From Thalassia testudinum (lineage: Eukaryota; Streptophyta; Magnoliopsida; Alismatales; Hydrocharitaceae): a stretch of 64,000 bases of DNA. The stretch spans positions 42,842,001 to 42,906,000 of the forward strand of contig JAZHRO010000039.1 in NCBI GenBank assembly GCA_037157565.1, given 5' to 3'. Each line of letters opens with the position of its first letter. Position 1 is the stretch's first letter. Made by a program: the position numbers and the translations under genes. This document shows positions 33,131-44,050 of the stretch, in pieces. Below the pieces are notes generated by a model. The model searched no databases. It was not told the DNA's origin and saw only the letters and a program-made list of their open reading frames with translations.

Positions 33131-34294
33131 ATTTGGTGGATAGATTCGGGAACTACTATTCACATTAGTGTGTCTGTGCAGGGTTACCTAACCTTCCGAA
33201 TGACAAGTGATGGTGAAAGATGCATCAATGTAGGCGACGGCAAGAAGGTGGAGGTAGAAGCCATTGCAGATTTTAGCCTATCACTGACTACCAGTCACCA
33301 CTTAGATTTGAAAGAAACATTCATTGTACCGTCGTTTAGACATAATTTAGTTTCTGGTTATTAATTGGACAAATTTGGTTATTTTTATTCATTTGGAAAT
33401 AAACATTTTTTGTTTCTTAATTCAAATTTAGTTGGTTCTTGGTCTTTATATGTTAGTGATAAATTACATATGCTGCATACGTTTTCCTCCAATTTAGAAA
33501 CCTACAATGCAACTTTTAGTGGTACAAAGCGTAAATAAACTCAGGAGAATTCCACTTTACTGTCGCATAAGCGTTTAGGCCATATCTCTAAACAGAGAAT
33601 GGATAGGCTTATTTCAAATGAAATTCTTGATTCCCTTGATTACATGGATTTGAATGTTTGTGTATACTATTTAAAAGAGGAAAGAACAAACAAAGGTGTA
33701 CACTAGAGCTACAGATGTCTTAGAACTAATACATACGGATATCTGTGGTTTATTCCCTACGGCTTCCTGGAATTGGCAACAGTACTTTATTACGTTCATA
33801 AACAACTACTCTAGATATGGGCATCTATTTCTTCTTCACGAAAAGTTACAGTCTTTGGATGCGTTCAAATCCTATAAGGTCGAGGTGGAAAACCAACTCA
33901 GGAAAAGGATTAAGGCCCTTAGATCTAACCGTGGTGGTGAGTACTACGGCAGATATGATGGATCTGGAGAACAACGTCCAGGACCATTTGCTTCCTTTCT
34001 AGATGAATGTGGCATAATACCTCAATACACCATGCTTGGAACACCAAGAATGAATGATGTTGCTGAATGCCACAACAGGACTCTTAAGGATATGGTACGG
34101 AGTATGATTAGTCATACTTCCTTACCTGAGTCTCTATGGAGAGAAGCGCTTAAGACAGCAGTGTATGTTCTCAATCGAGTACCAACTAAAGCAGTGTCTA
34201 AAATCCTATAGGAAATATGGACTAATAAGGTTACTAGTCTGAAACATTTTCATATCTGGGGGTGTTCAACTAAGGCTAGGCCATATAGGCCTAC
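33125..34294 (+). pseudogene. Copia protease, pre-integrase and integrase, truncated
   Basis: The protease reads IWWIDSGTTIHIS, with the active-site DSG, and ends at a stop near 33361. The pre-integrase zinc region follows in another frame (LLSHKRLGHISKQRMDRLIS, about 33560-33620). Integrase is open at 33696-34211, with HTDICG for the first catalytic Asp and [20 protein letters not shown] for the catalytic Glu. The [15 protein letters not shown] block just before it is intact. After a stop at 34209 the text HIWGCSTKARPYRP runs to the family D junction. Confidence 0.88.
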
Positions 34295-34497
34295 TGACGA
34301 TCACTCTTTTGTTGGTGTTAAAAATATCTTCGTTGCAGTATTACTAGGAAAAGCAATTATCAATTTAAGTGAATTTATTACTCGAAATTTAAAATGTTCC
34401 GAGGTCAAACTCAGAGAGCAAACTTAATACTAGAAGCATAAAAGTTCACAATTCACTACTTTACAAAAATTAAAGAGAGAGAGGGAAAAAAAATCTC

Positions 34498-34900
34498 TTT
34501 TTTTTTTCTTTCTTTCTTTCTTTCTTCTCCTCCTCTTCTCTCTTCCTTCTCTTCTCTCTCTGCCTTTTCTTCTTCTTCTTGCACTGTGCCTTCTTCTTCT
34601 TCTTCTTCTTCTTCTTCTCGCACTGTGCCTTCTCCTTCTTCAGCTTCTGCTTTATCTTTCCTTCTCTTTTCCCTCTACAAGTCTTCTTCTTTCTTCTATC
34701 TTTAGTTTCCCTTCTTCATCTTCCTTTCTCTACAGCTTCCTCCTTCCTATCTTCTTCCTCTTTCTTCAGCTGCTCCTCTGCCGCTCCTCTGCCTTGAGTT
34801 CTTCCTTCTTCTTTCTTCAGCAGCTACCTCTTCCTTCTCCTTCTTTCCGTTGCGCTCCTTCCTTTCCTCTTCTCCCTCTTCCCTGCATAGTACAAGGTTA
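34498..34900. repeat. CTT-rich microsatellite tract in family D LTR
   Basis: Long imperfect TTC/CTT runs, repeated in the other family D LTR at about 54868-55225. On the + strand it mimics a Ser/Leu/Phe-rich protein, which is low complexity. Confidence 0.8.
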
Positions 34901-35490
34901 GGAAAAACCTAACCCCCTACCCGCCCCACGTCTCTCTCTCTCTCTATTTCCCTCTCAAAGGTTCGCTCCCAGAGCATTCGCAGGTATACAGGTCGGGTGT
35001 ACGTGCCTGGGACCAGGCCCACCAGCGTGTGGTGGTGGGCAAGGAGTGCTTGGTCGGGTAATCTGGTTTGGCCCAGGTCCGTGGGGTGTTAGCGCGAGCA
35101 AGGGCAGGTGCGAGCGCGTGGCGCGCTGCGTGCATAGGCGAGGGACCTGACCCCTGTGTATCGAAGGCGATAAGCCCCATACACTTTTTCAATTTATTCG
35201 AAGCGCCGCGCTCAAACGTTTACGAGGTGGGACTAAAAGTCCCACCAAAATTTCATGCCCTCACCCGCAGCAGGAATCCTCGCGATTGCAGTGATACACG
35301 AGCTCTCGCCTTCGATTGGGGACCTGGGACCGTGCGTGAGTCTCTCCCGCGTGGCCTAGGACTCCCACCTGGGGCTGCAAAGGCCTGGAGCTGCTAGCAA
35401 GCTTGCTCCAAGCTCGGCGGCAATGGCGGCTAGCGTGCAGAACCTGAAAGCACGAATGCTGCCTCGCAGCTTCGTTAAAACATCAAAAAA

Positions 35491-35513
35491 CCTTCGTCGT
35501 ATCACGACGAAGG
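35491..35513. repeat. Palindrome in family D LTR
   Basis: Arms CCTTCGTCGT and ACGACGAAGG surround ATC. In the partner LTR (55823-55845) the equivalent is CCTTCGCC...GGCGAAGG, where one T-A pair has become C-G on both sides. Confidence 0.65.
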
Positions 35514-37062
35514 TGAGGTGTGGGTTGGCTGGCCGCAGGGCAGCCTGGGCATGCGTGCCTAGGTCGCTCTACGACCGTGAGGATGGGTTTGTTCGAGAGG
35601 TAGTTTCAGTGGGTGGCGTGGTCAGTGGAAGGGCGAGAGGTGGTCAATGGGAAGTGGTGAAGCTCAGGGACCGGTTGGCGAGGGGTGGAGTGGTCTATGG
35701 TGGGGAAATGGCCTCGCCGGAGTTGGTGGTCGGAGGTAGAGATGGTAAGGGTGGACACTGGCGTTGAGGGGTCGAAATGACAAATTAATAGGGGGAAATA
35801 AAGGGGAGAGTAAGAGGAAGAGTTTTTACCTAGCTAAGCAAACGAAAGGGAGGAGATGGTGATCGACGCGTCTTTGCTGTCGCTGGAGACGAAGGTGCCA
35901 GAGGAGGGGGCGGCGACGAGGAGAAGGGATCGGAAAGTGCCAGCTGGTATGGCATGGCGCGGAGGAGAATGGCGGAGCTGGCTCTGCCACTGGTATGGTG
36001 GCAGAGCGACGAGAAGAGGGAGGAAGAGTCGCCGGAAGCTTCTGACTGTTGGCCGGAGTGAGGATGAGATAAATTTGGGGGAGTTCTCTGGCCAAATTAA
36101 GCTTGCAGGAAACGGCAGCCCCTGCTGCTCCTTAAATAGTTGTTGGCGAGGAGGGAAACACGAGGAGGAGGCGTGGGCAGGCCGTCAGAGACATGGCCGG
36201 AAAAGAGACCCATGCCTCTCGTGCATTCGCACGAGAGGTATGGGTGTCGGTAGGGCATGGGGGGGGTCCATGCGGAAGAAGACAACGCAGGGGACCCTCC
36301 TCTCGTTTCTGAGGCCGGTCCCCATACCCTGCACGACGCCATCCTCCACACAAAGTCGCTGGAGGCATGGGTTGCTGCTGCAGGTGGCAGAGGGACCGGT
36401 TTGAAAAGAACGAAGGGAAAGTTGAGGGGTTAAGTGCAACGGTTCAAAAAGGTAAGGGTCAAAAAGTAATTCTTGAGGACCAATTTGTAAAGTGGGGCAA
36501 GGTAAACTTTTCTTAGGTGCAAGTTTTGGTATGACTCTAATTTGAACCTAAGGAATCCAATGGTGACGTTGGACTTTTGGTTTGACCTTGTTTGAACTAG
36601 CATTTTTTGCAAAAACCCAAATTAGGTCAAAACTTGGGTATGGTTCTCAATCTAGATCAAGATAGGTTCCAATGGCCAAATTGAAGGTTCTAAATCCTAG
36701 GGGATGTTTTTTCATGATTTTTAGAGGATTTAATTGATTTTTATCTTTCCTGAAACTTCGTGAATTGAAGTGGGTTTGTTTTAGTGTTACAGAATGTCAT
36801 TTAATTCCTAGAAGCTACTATAACCCTTTTCAGATCAAATCATCCCACTTTCTCTCCTATTAATCCCATTTGATCTGTGTTTAGACCCTTAGAAATCCTG
36901 TTTATATACTGCATTGGTAAAATTACAGTTTTACCCCATGTGAATTGCTTTATACTCAAATTTATAGTTCTCTGATTTAGGCTTTCCCTTAGGTTTTGTA
37001 GAAGCTTTTGTATACTTATTTAGGTCAAAATGTGCTAGTTAGGGTTTATGATGAGGTTCTCA

Positions 37063-38340
37063 TTATACCCCCATGCCTAGCTTTTGCTAGTCCTTTAGCA
37101 AAAATTTAAGGTTTTAACCTCTGTTCTAGACCATGAATTTCTTTCATCAAATTTTGATAAGTGCTTTTCCTCTTGTATCCTTGATTAAGTCAGAATGCCA
37201 ATCATAGGCCTAAAAGGTACTCTAGTACCAACCAAGATCCAGATCTGTCTAGCTTTAGCCTCAGTCTTTAGCAAAGGTTTTTAAGGCCTACAGGAACTAA
37301 CCTAAAGTTTATTAGACTCTATGGTTAAAACACCTGTGCTTGAGATATTTTTAGATTTGGTTCAGTTTGCAGTGTGTTTTGTAAGAGAGAGACAGAAAGT
37401 TTATTTGTTTGGAGAGTTTTCTCTCTCTTTTCTTTTTAATTCTAGCTCAGGATTGGCTTCACAACACGATCTGTATCAGATTCCTTGTCCCTATCATCAA
37501 TCCTCAAGGGTCCCTGGAAACCCCCAGAACCCTGGCTTTCGAGATTTCGAGATAATCCCATCCATGGTGTTCCGTGGCCGAATTCAAACCCTAGCAATTG
37601 ACACTTCGTGATAATGCCATTCATGGAATCTGAACCAGCAGAGTGCTTACATGCCCCTGGTAGGATATGTAAATATCCTAGGAGACAAGCACCGAGGAGA
37701 TGATATGTTGTTACGCATCTTTGAGGGGAATTTCCCACCTCTCTGCGCTGGGAACTCATCCAAATCAACTTGTGTTGATCGGCCGTTCCTAATCTAGATG
37801 ACATTTTCAGAATATTTGAAACACTTCTGCGTGATTTTGATATTTATGCTTACTGAACCAGACTATGTGTGTGAATTTGGGTGCTTAGGTTACTGAGTCC
37901 CGTAAACCGAAGGTCAGTTAACGAGGCCGAATACTCCCTAAGCCTTGGACCTAATACTTAAGCTTTTCATTTTCTTCAATCTCTTGAGGAATATCTAGAT
38001 CTTAACGGGTACTAAGAGTCTAGCCAAGAATGCCTAAGGTTCGCGTTCTTACTAATCTTGTTATGCACTTTTGTTTTTTCTTTTCCTTAATGTGGTCTAG
38101 AACTTAGGTTAATTGCTTAATTTCTTACTAATGACTATCCCTTTTCTCTTTCATTTTGTGCTCCTTTTTATCATTCTTCTCTTTTTCTCCTCTTTCTGTA
38201 AAGTTTTCCAGCATTTTCTTCCTCCTTTAAAGTTTTTTTTTTGTATATGCGGATTTTTTTTGTTGAAATCTTTTCTTGTTATATCATTTCATTGCACTTT
38301 CATACCCCCCATGCCTAAGATTTGCAATGTCCTCATTGTA
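37063..38340 (-). other. Family D polypurine tract, hairpin and 3' noncoding module
   Basis: The minus-strand polypurine tract GCATGGGGGTATAA abuts the 3' LTR. A hairpin TTTTGCTA/TAGCAAAA lies at 37082-37103. The module has no sustained frame and shares blocks with family E's (near 37600-37740 and 59755-59920), for example AGGAGACAAGC and CCGAGGAG. It ends at a second polypurine-like motif, CCCCCCATGC...CAATGTCCTCAT at 38305-38335. Confidence 0.65.
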
Positions 38341-38589
38341 CATTAGGTAGGTTTTTATTTAGCTTGGTTCATGCATTAGGACAGGTATTTGGTGAGTAGA
38401 TGGGTCAAGGTGACTGTTGCGGACGATTTCTAATCTCAGGTACGAGTACCTGAGGTGAAGTTGGCTGTCCAAAAGGATGAACCTAAAGTGCAAAGAAATG
38501 TCATAAAAGGTTTTAGGTTTTTCAAAAAGAATGACGGGCTGCCTCCTATTAAGCGCTGAGTTTTACGCCATCGGCTGGGCACAATAAGC

Positions 38590-39995
38590 TCAGGGATAAT
38601 GGAGGATAAATGATGACTCAGCCAAATCTGTAATGGTTAGGTCAATGAATGGTTTGAGTCTTTGACCATTTACGACGAAAGGTTCGAAATCGTAGCTGAG
38701 AGGACTGATCTCAATGGCTCCATTTCCAAAAATCTGTCAGACAAGATATGGTCCAACCCACTTGGATCGCAGTTTCCCAGGGAAGAGTTTGAGTCGGGCA
38801 TCGAAGAGTAGGACCTTCTGACTAGGGTGGAAGATCTTTCTAGATATGTGCTTGTCATGAAAGGCTTTAACCCACTCTTTGTAAATTTGTGAGTTCTCAT
38901 GCGCATCAAGGCGTAATTCATCAATCTCGCTTATCTGAAGCTTTATGTGGGTTCCAGCCTTAGAAAGATCTAAGTTGCAGCTCTGTACTGCCTAATAAGC
39001 TTTGTGCTCCAGTTCGACGGGAAGGTGACATGCCTTCCCGTACACTAGTCTAAAAGGAGACATGCCTGATTGAGTCTTATAGGCGATCCTATAAGTCGAC
39101 AAAGCTTCCGGAAGTCGGGACGACCAATCTTTCCTGTCAGGTCGAACAGTAACATGTAGGACATTCTTGATCTCTCGATTTGATAGCTCAGCTAGACCAT
39201 TAGTCTGGGGGTGGTAAGGAGTAGAGATTCGGTGAGACACCTCGTATTTGGTCATCAGTGACCTGAACTGAGCATTGGTAAAATGGGTCCCTCCATCAGA
39301 GATGATTCCACAAGGAATCCCGAACCGTGAGAAGATATTCTGATGAGTGAATTTGATGACGATCTTGTGATCACAGGTTCAGGTCAGAATAGCTTCGATC
39401 CATTTGGACACGTAGTCCACAGTGAGTAAAATGTACTCGAAGCCGTCCGAAATAGGAAAGGGGCCCATAAAATCAATCCTCCAAATATCGAAAATCTCGC
39501 ATACGAGAATTGGCTGTAAAGGCATCATGTCGCGTTGGCTCATGTTGCCTAAAGTTTGGCAACGACTGCATGCCTTACAGTGACTGTATGCGTCCTTGAA
39601 GATAGTGAGCCAGTAAAAGCCACACTGGAGGATTTTTTATGCGGTTTTGTGCCCAGAAAAATGGCCACCGCATGCCTAGTCATGGCAGAAGGAGATAATG
39701 TTATTGATTTCTCCCTCCGGGACACATCGCCGGATGATTAGGTTAGCACCTATGCGGAATAGGTATGGGTCTTCCCAGATGTAGTACTTGGCATCGGAGC
39801 GCAATTTGTCTTTCTTGGCCTTCGGCCAATCAGATGGGATCTGGTGTGATGCCAAGTAGTTTACTATATCAGCAAACCAAGGAAGCCTAGTACCAATAGT
39901 CAAGAGGTGCTCATCAGGAAAATGCTCCGTGATGGGCCCAGAAGGGTCGATGATCTCAGAAGGAAGGCGAGACAAGTGTTCAGCTACCATGTTCT
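38590..39995 (-). pseudogene. Family D integrase, with stops
   Basis: The N-terminal zinc-binding region is near 39550-39690 ([23 protein letters not shown]). The catalytic core keeps IDFMGPF (first Asp, about 39455), ISDGGTHF (second Asp, about 39290) and QTNGLAELSNREIK (Glu), so all three catalytic residues survive at sequence level. The C-terminal part gives [21 protein letters not shown] and, past more stops, RLKLFPGKL and FVVNGQRLKPF to about 38640. At least four in-frame stops are visible. Confidence 0.88.
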
Positions 39996-41447
39996 ATCTT
40001 CCTGCCTTGTCGCAAATCTCGAGGTCGAACTCTTACAACAGCAAGATCCATCGAATTAATCGAGGCTTCGCATCCTTCTTTACAAGGAGATGCCTCACAG
40101 CTGTGTGATCCGAGTAGATTATGACATGGGAACCTAGGAGATAAGATCTGAATTTTTCCAGGGCAAATACTACCGCTAGCAGCTCTTTCTCCGTAATCGT
40201 GTAGTTACATTGAGCCTCGTCAAGTGTCTTGCTAGCGTAGTAGATGACCACGGGTTTCCCGTCAACTTTCTGCCCCAGAACCGCTCCTACAGCGAAGTCA
40301 GATGCATCGCACATGATCTCAAAAGGTTGAGACCAATCAGGGGACTGTAGGATCGGGGCTTGGGTGACTCAGTCACGAAGGTTCTCAAAAGCTTGAGTGC
40401 ATTCCTTGGAAATCTCAAAGGGTACATCCTTGGAGAGTAGAGTAGTCAGGGGACGCGCGATTTTCAAGGAATCAAGGATGAAATGATGGTAAAAATCGAC
40501 GTGCCCCAGAAAAGATCGGATGTCCCTGATCGAGCTAGGCATAGGAAGTCTAACAATCAGATTAACCTGGCTTGATCCACCTGGATTCCTCTCTCAGAAA
40601 TTAAGTGTCCGAAGACGATCCCCTCAGGCACCATAAAGTGGCTCTTTTCCCAGGAAAGAACCAAATTTACGTCAATGCAACGCCTAAGTATGTGAACCAA
40701 GTGTTGGAGGCAATCATTAAATGATGCCCCGAAAACTGAGAAGTCATCCATGAAGACTTCCAGATAATCACCTACCATATCAGAGAATATGGCAAGCATG
40801 CACCACTGAAAAGTTGCGGGTGCATTGCAGAGATCGAAGGGCATCCTTCGGAACGCGTATGTCCCGAAGGGGCAGGTGAATGTGGTCTTCTCTTGGTCCT
40901 TTGGATGAATCGCCACTTGGTTGTAACTGGAGTACCCGTCAAGAAAGCAGAAGAATCTATTTCCTGCTAACTTCTCGAGAATCTGATCAATAATTGGTAG
41001 TGGGAAATGATCCTTCTTCATGGAGGAATTGAGTCTTCGGTAATCTATGCAGACTCTCCACGAGTTGGCTATACGGGTAGGTATGACCTCTCCGGTTTCA
41101 GTCATGACGGTGGTGAGTCCTGCCTTCTTAGGCATAACCTGGATTGGGCTCACCCAACGACTGTCGGAGATCGAGTAGATGATCCTTGCATCTAACCACT
41201 TAATGATCTCCTTCTTCACGACCCCCTGCAGATTGGGATTCAAACGTCTCTGCATTTCACATGAAGGTCGTGCGCCCTCTTCAGAATAGATACGATGTGT
41301 GCAATAAGAGGGACTTATTCCAGTCAAATCATCGAGAGTCCAACCAATGGCTCTGCGATGTTGCTGGAGAACAGTAATCAGACGGGATTCCTGATCAGGT
41401 GTGAGTTTGGAGTTTATAATCACAGGAAATGTCTGATTAGAACCCAA
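39996..41447 (-). pseudogene. Family D reverse transcriptase and RNase H
   Basis: The stretch 40557-41447 is open for 296 codons. It carries [61 protein letters not shown] and the catalytic [14 protein letters not shown] frameshift near 40557 precedes RNase H at 40033-40314: [15 protein letters not shown], then [15 protein letters not shown] and [20 protein letters not shown]. Together these copy element RNA into DNA and degrade the RNA strand. This is the best-kept RT among the older gypsy elements here. Confidence 0.92.
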
Positions 41448-41909
41448 AAAAGACGTATTTTAAATGATAGGGAAGGGATTTGAGTACAAGAATGGGGTTA
41501 TCAGCAGCAGCGAGTGGTTCAAAGTGAGTGTGGGGTACAAGGGTAGGAGTTAGAGGTTTGTCTAGATCAAGGTCTGACTCCTTTAATTGTGGTTCAAGAT
41601 CTTCTTGTGGTTGATGAGGAATAATCATGTTATCATCAAGTTGTGGTTCATCAACCACAGCTCTAATATCACAGATTTGTTCAATGACACTGCAATTGAT
41701 CCCTTGTTGGGCCTTAAAGATATCAATTTTGAGAGTCTGATTCCCAAATTTCAGTTCTATTTGGCCCTCTTCACAACTTATGTTGGCCCTTACAGTGGCC
41801 AGAAAAGGTCTCCCTAATATGATTGGTGTATCCCTTGGGTTTTTAGGTTCGTCCATATCTAAAACTATGAAATCTACAGGGAAGTAGAAATCCCGTACCC
41901 TAACAATCA
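41437..41909 (-). pseudogene. Family D protease, C-terminal half and RT linker
   Basis: After the family B insertion the protease resumes with VIVRVRDFYFPVDFIVLDMD and TPIILGRPFLATVRANISC, then FGNQTLKIDIF. The linker with KSLPYHLKYVFFG follows, just before the RT. Its N-terminal half with the active site lies at 51390-51739, 9.5 kb away. Confidence 0.88.
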
Positions 41910-41914
41910 CATCC

Positions 41915-42658
41915 TGATGTAAACACATTTACACTACTTAAGATGTCCATTTATGCATTTTCTTAAGCATATGATTGCATTTCATGATATAAATATTACA
42001 TAACATGCATCATCTTGCATTTAGAGTAGTTTGAATAAAATGGAGGTTAATTGTCTCCTTTTACGTGCTTGGACAGGGCAAACATTTTATCGAGGCCTCG
42101 GATCGAAGATCCAACCGTATGGATGTGATCAGGGCGACAATTGGAGCTCGACTCCATGATCGCCCTAATCAGGCATCTGTAGCATCAGATAGTGACTGGG
42201 AAACCCTAGAAGATCATGGGTCAGGATGGTGTAAATCCGCACTTCAAATGACAAATCCGATCGCATGGATGAATTCGGATCGACGATCGCAGCCGAATTC
42301 ATCCATGCGATCGGATTTGTCATTTGAAGTGCGGATTTACACCATCTTGACCCATGATCTTCTAGTGTTTCCCAGTCACTATCTGATGCTACAGATGCCT
42401 GATTAAGGCGATCATGGAGTCGTTGAACTCCAATTGTCGCCCTAATCACATCCATACGGTTGGATCTTTGATCCAAGGCCCCGATAAAATGTTTGCCCTG
42501 TCCAAGCACGTAAAAGGAGACAATTAACCTCCATTTTATTCAAACTACTCTAAATGCAAGATGATGCATGTTATGCAATAATTATATCATGAAATGCAAT
42601 CCTATGCTAAGAACATGCATAAATAGACATCTTAAGTAGTGTAAATGTGTTTACATCA
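41915..42658. repeat. Palindromic, truncated 3' LTR of family B
   Basis: The left arm (41915-42276) and right arm (42295-42658) are inverted copies of the first ~362 bp of the family B LTR, separated by 18 bp that extend one arm. Both outer ends are therefore the LTR start TGATGTAAACAC. The TSD CATCC touches the left end directly, and the polypurine tract touches the right end. The arms differ at scattered sites and small indels. The remaining ~1.4 kb of a normal 3' LTR is missing. Confidence 0.93.
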
Positions 42659-43912
42659 TACCCCCATGCCTATCTTTCGCTAGTCCCTAGCAAAAACTAT
42701 ATACTATTTATAAAATAATTAGGTTGGATTATTTGGGCATGAGTTATTTTCAATCATTAAGAAATTGTCTACTTAAGAACTGAACTTTCAAAGACACAAC
42801 AGTGCCCGAGTATCTGCCAAAATGCAGACCGCTTCAAACCCTCACCTTATTCAAAGAAAAATTTCTTTTTCTCTTTTTACTCTTTTCTAATTTTTTTGGA
42901 TTTTCAAATTTTAGGGTTTAAGAGTGGCTTTCTACAGCCATTCAACTCACCAAAGATTTGATGAGAACACTAAATTTTAAGCATCTTATTGTGATTGTGA
43001 TAGACTCGTTGTCCAGCAATTAAAATGGACTTCGAATTTCTACACCTCTAGGTGACCTCAAAAAGAATTCTGCCTAAAGGTGTATCTTTACAACGGGTAG
43101 CTTTCCCCATACTTTTAGCTTTTATAGGATCAACACAATGGTGAATCTAGTGTATATCTCCCCGGTTTATTCTACTTCTCCGCTTCTTCTTAAGTGTTTT
43201 GGGAATTTTTTTTAGTGCATTTATTGAGCTAGGTTCTGGATAACCGGTCGATGAGCTGTTACCACCGACAACTTGCCAACCATACTTGTGCGAGAAGTGT
43301 GGTTTATTTCTTTTTTTTCTTTTCTCCTTTTCTTTTTGATTTTTTTTTCTTTTTCTTTTTTTTTTTTAAGTAGGTGGCTTCCCTCGTCTAAGATTTACCT
43401 AAGGGCAGGAAAAAAAGAGAAAGGTCCAGTGACTAGGCTCTGGACAACCTACCTATGGGCTATTACCCACAATAACTTGCCAGCCATATCACCCTAAAAG
43501 GTTCATTAGCTACCCAATTTTTGTTAAAATCGCTGAACAACGAGTCAGTTACAAGATAGTGTGTAGATGCTAGAAACTCAAAATTCCCTCAAATCAGAGG
43601 GCGAGTTAATAAGTCAAGTACTTATCACCCAAACTTATTTACTCCAATTACGATAGAATTAAGATGGCGAGGGCTCAAAAATAAATCCACATTTTAGTGG
43701 ATACACGGGCTAATTAAGTCCAAAGACCTGAAGGGTCTTTGTGTTCAAATCATAATGTAGTATTTCCTAAGATTGAAAATTTTCTTAAACCCAAACTCTC
43801 TTTCCTAATTCTGAAATTTTTTTTTATAAAAGAAAATAAACAAATCTACGGAGCTAATGAATGAATTCAGAGATGAATATCCACCCCCCCATTCCTATCT
43901 AATGCAATGTCC
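42659..43912 (-). other. Family B polypurine tract, hairpin and 3' noncoding module
   Basis: Minus-strand GGCATGGGGGTA precedes the LTR start. The hairpin around GCTAGTCCCTAGC is at 42678-42692. The module resembles family A's in sequence and includes the ~60-bp direct repeat (43224-43283 and 43431-43490). It ends at the internal motif CCCCCCCATT...CAATGTCCTCAT (43884-43917). No gene is seen. Confidence 0.65.
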
Positions 43913-44050
43913 TCATTGTATTAAAAAGACATAAAACAGAATGGAAAAACATAGAAAGGACCTGAATTGCGTGAATGTCAGGTCCGCTCCAAGATGAAAA
44001 TAAAAAAGAGCTGTATATATGCTGAGTTTAGTGCCTTCAGCTAAGCACAC

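Larger units (their letters stand above)
30475..34294 (+). mobile_element. Ty1/copia retrotransposon, 5' portion
   Basis: It contains a 5' LTR, an initiator-Met primer site, a leader with tandem repeats, gag, protease, the pre-integrase region and integrase up to 34294, where family D begins. The domain order protease-integrase before RT marks it as Ty1/copia. RT, RNase H and the 3' LTR are not in the window and should lie past family E. Its left flank is a LINE relic; the TSD cannot be checked here. Confidence 0.9.
34295..37062 (-). repeat. Family D 3' LTR
   Basis: 2768 bp from TGACGATCACTC to GAGGTTCTCA. It is nearly collinear with 54671-57387. It holds a CTT-rich tract (about 34498-34900), a palindrome at 35491-35513 and a TATA-like CTATTTAAGGAG on the minus strand near 36129-36140. 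Open frames inside it differ between the two LTR copies and are not taken as genes. Confidence 0.92.

Noticed and set aside
35856..36404. 182-codon + strand frame with Arg/Gly-rich text
   Set aside because: It lies in the family D LTR. The partner LTR (56188 onward) does not preserve it at full length and no domain is visible.
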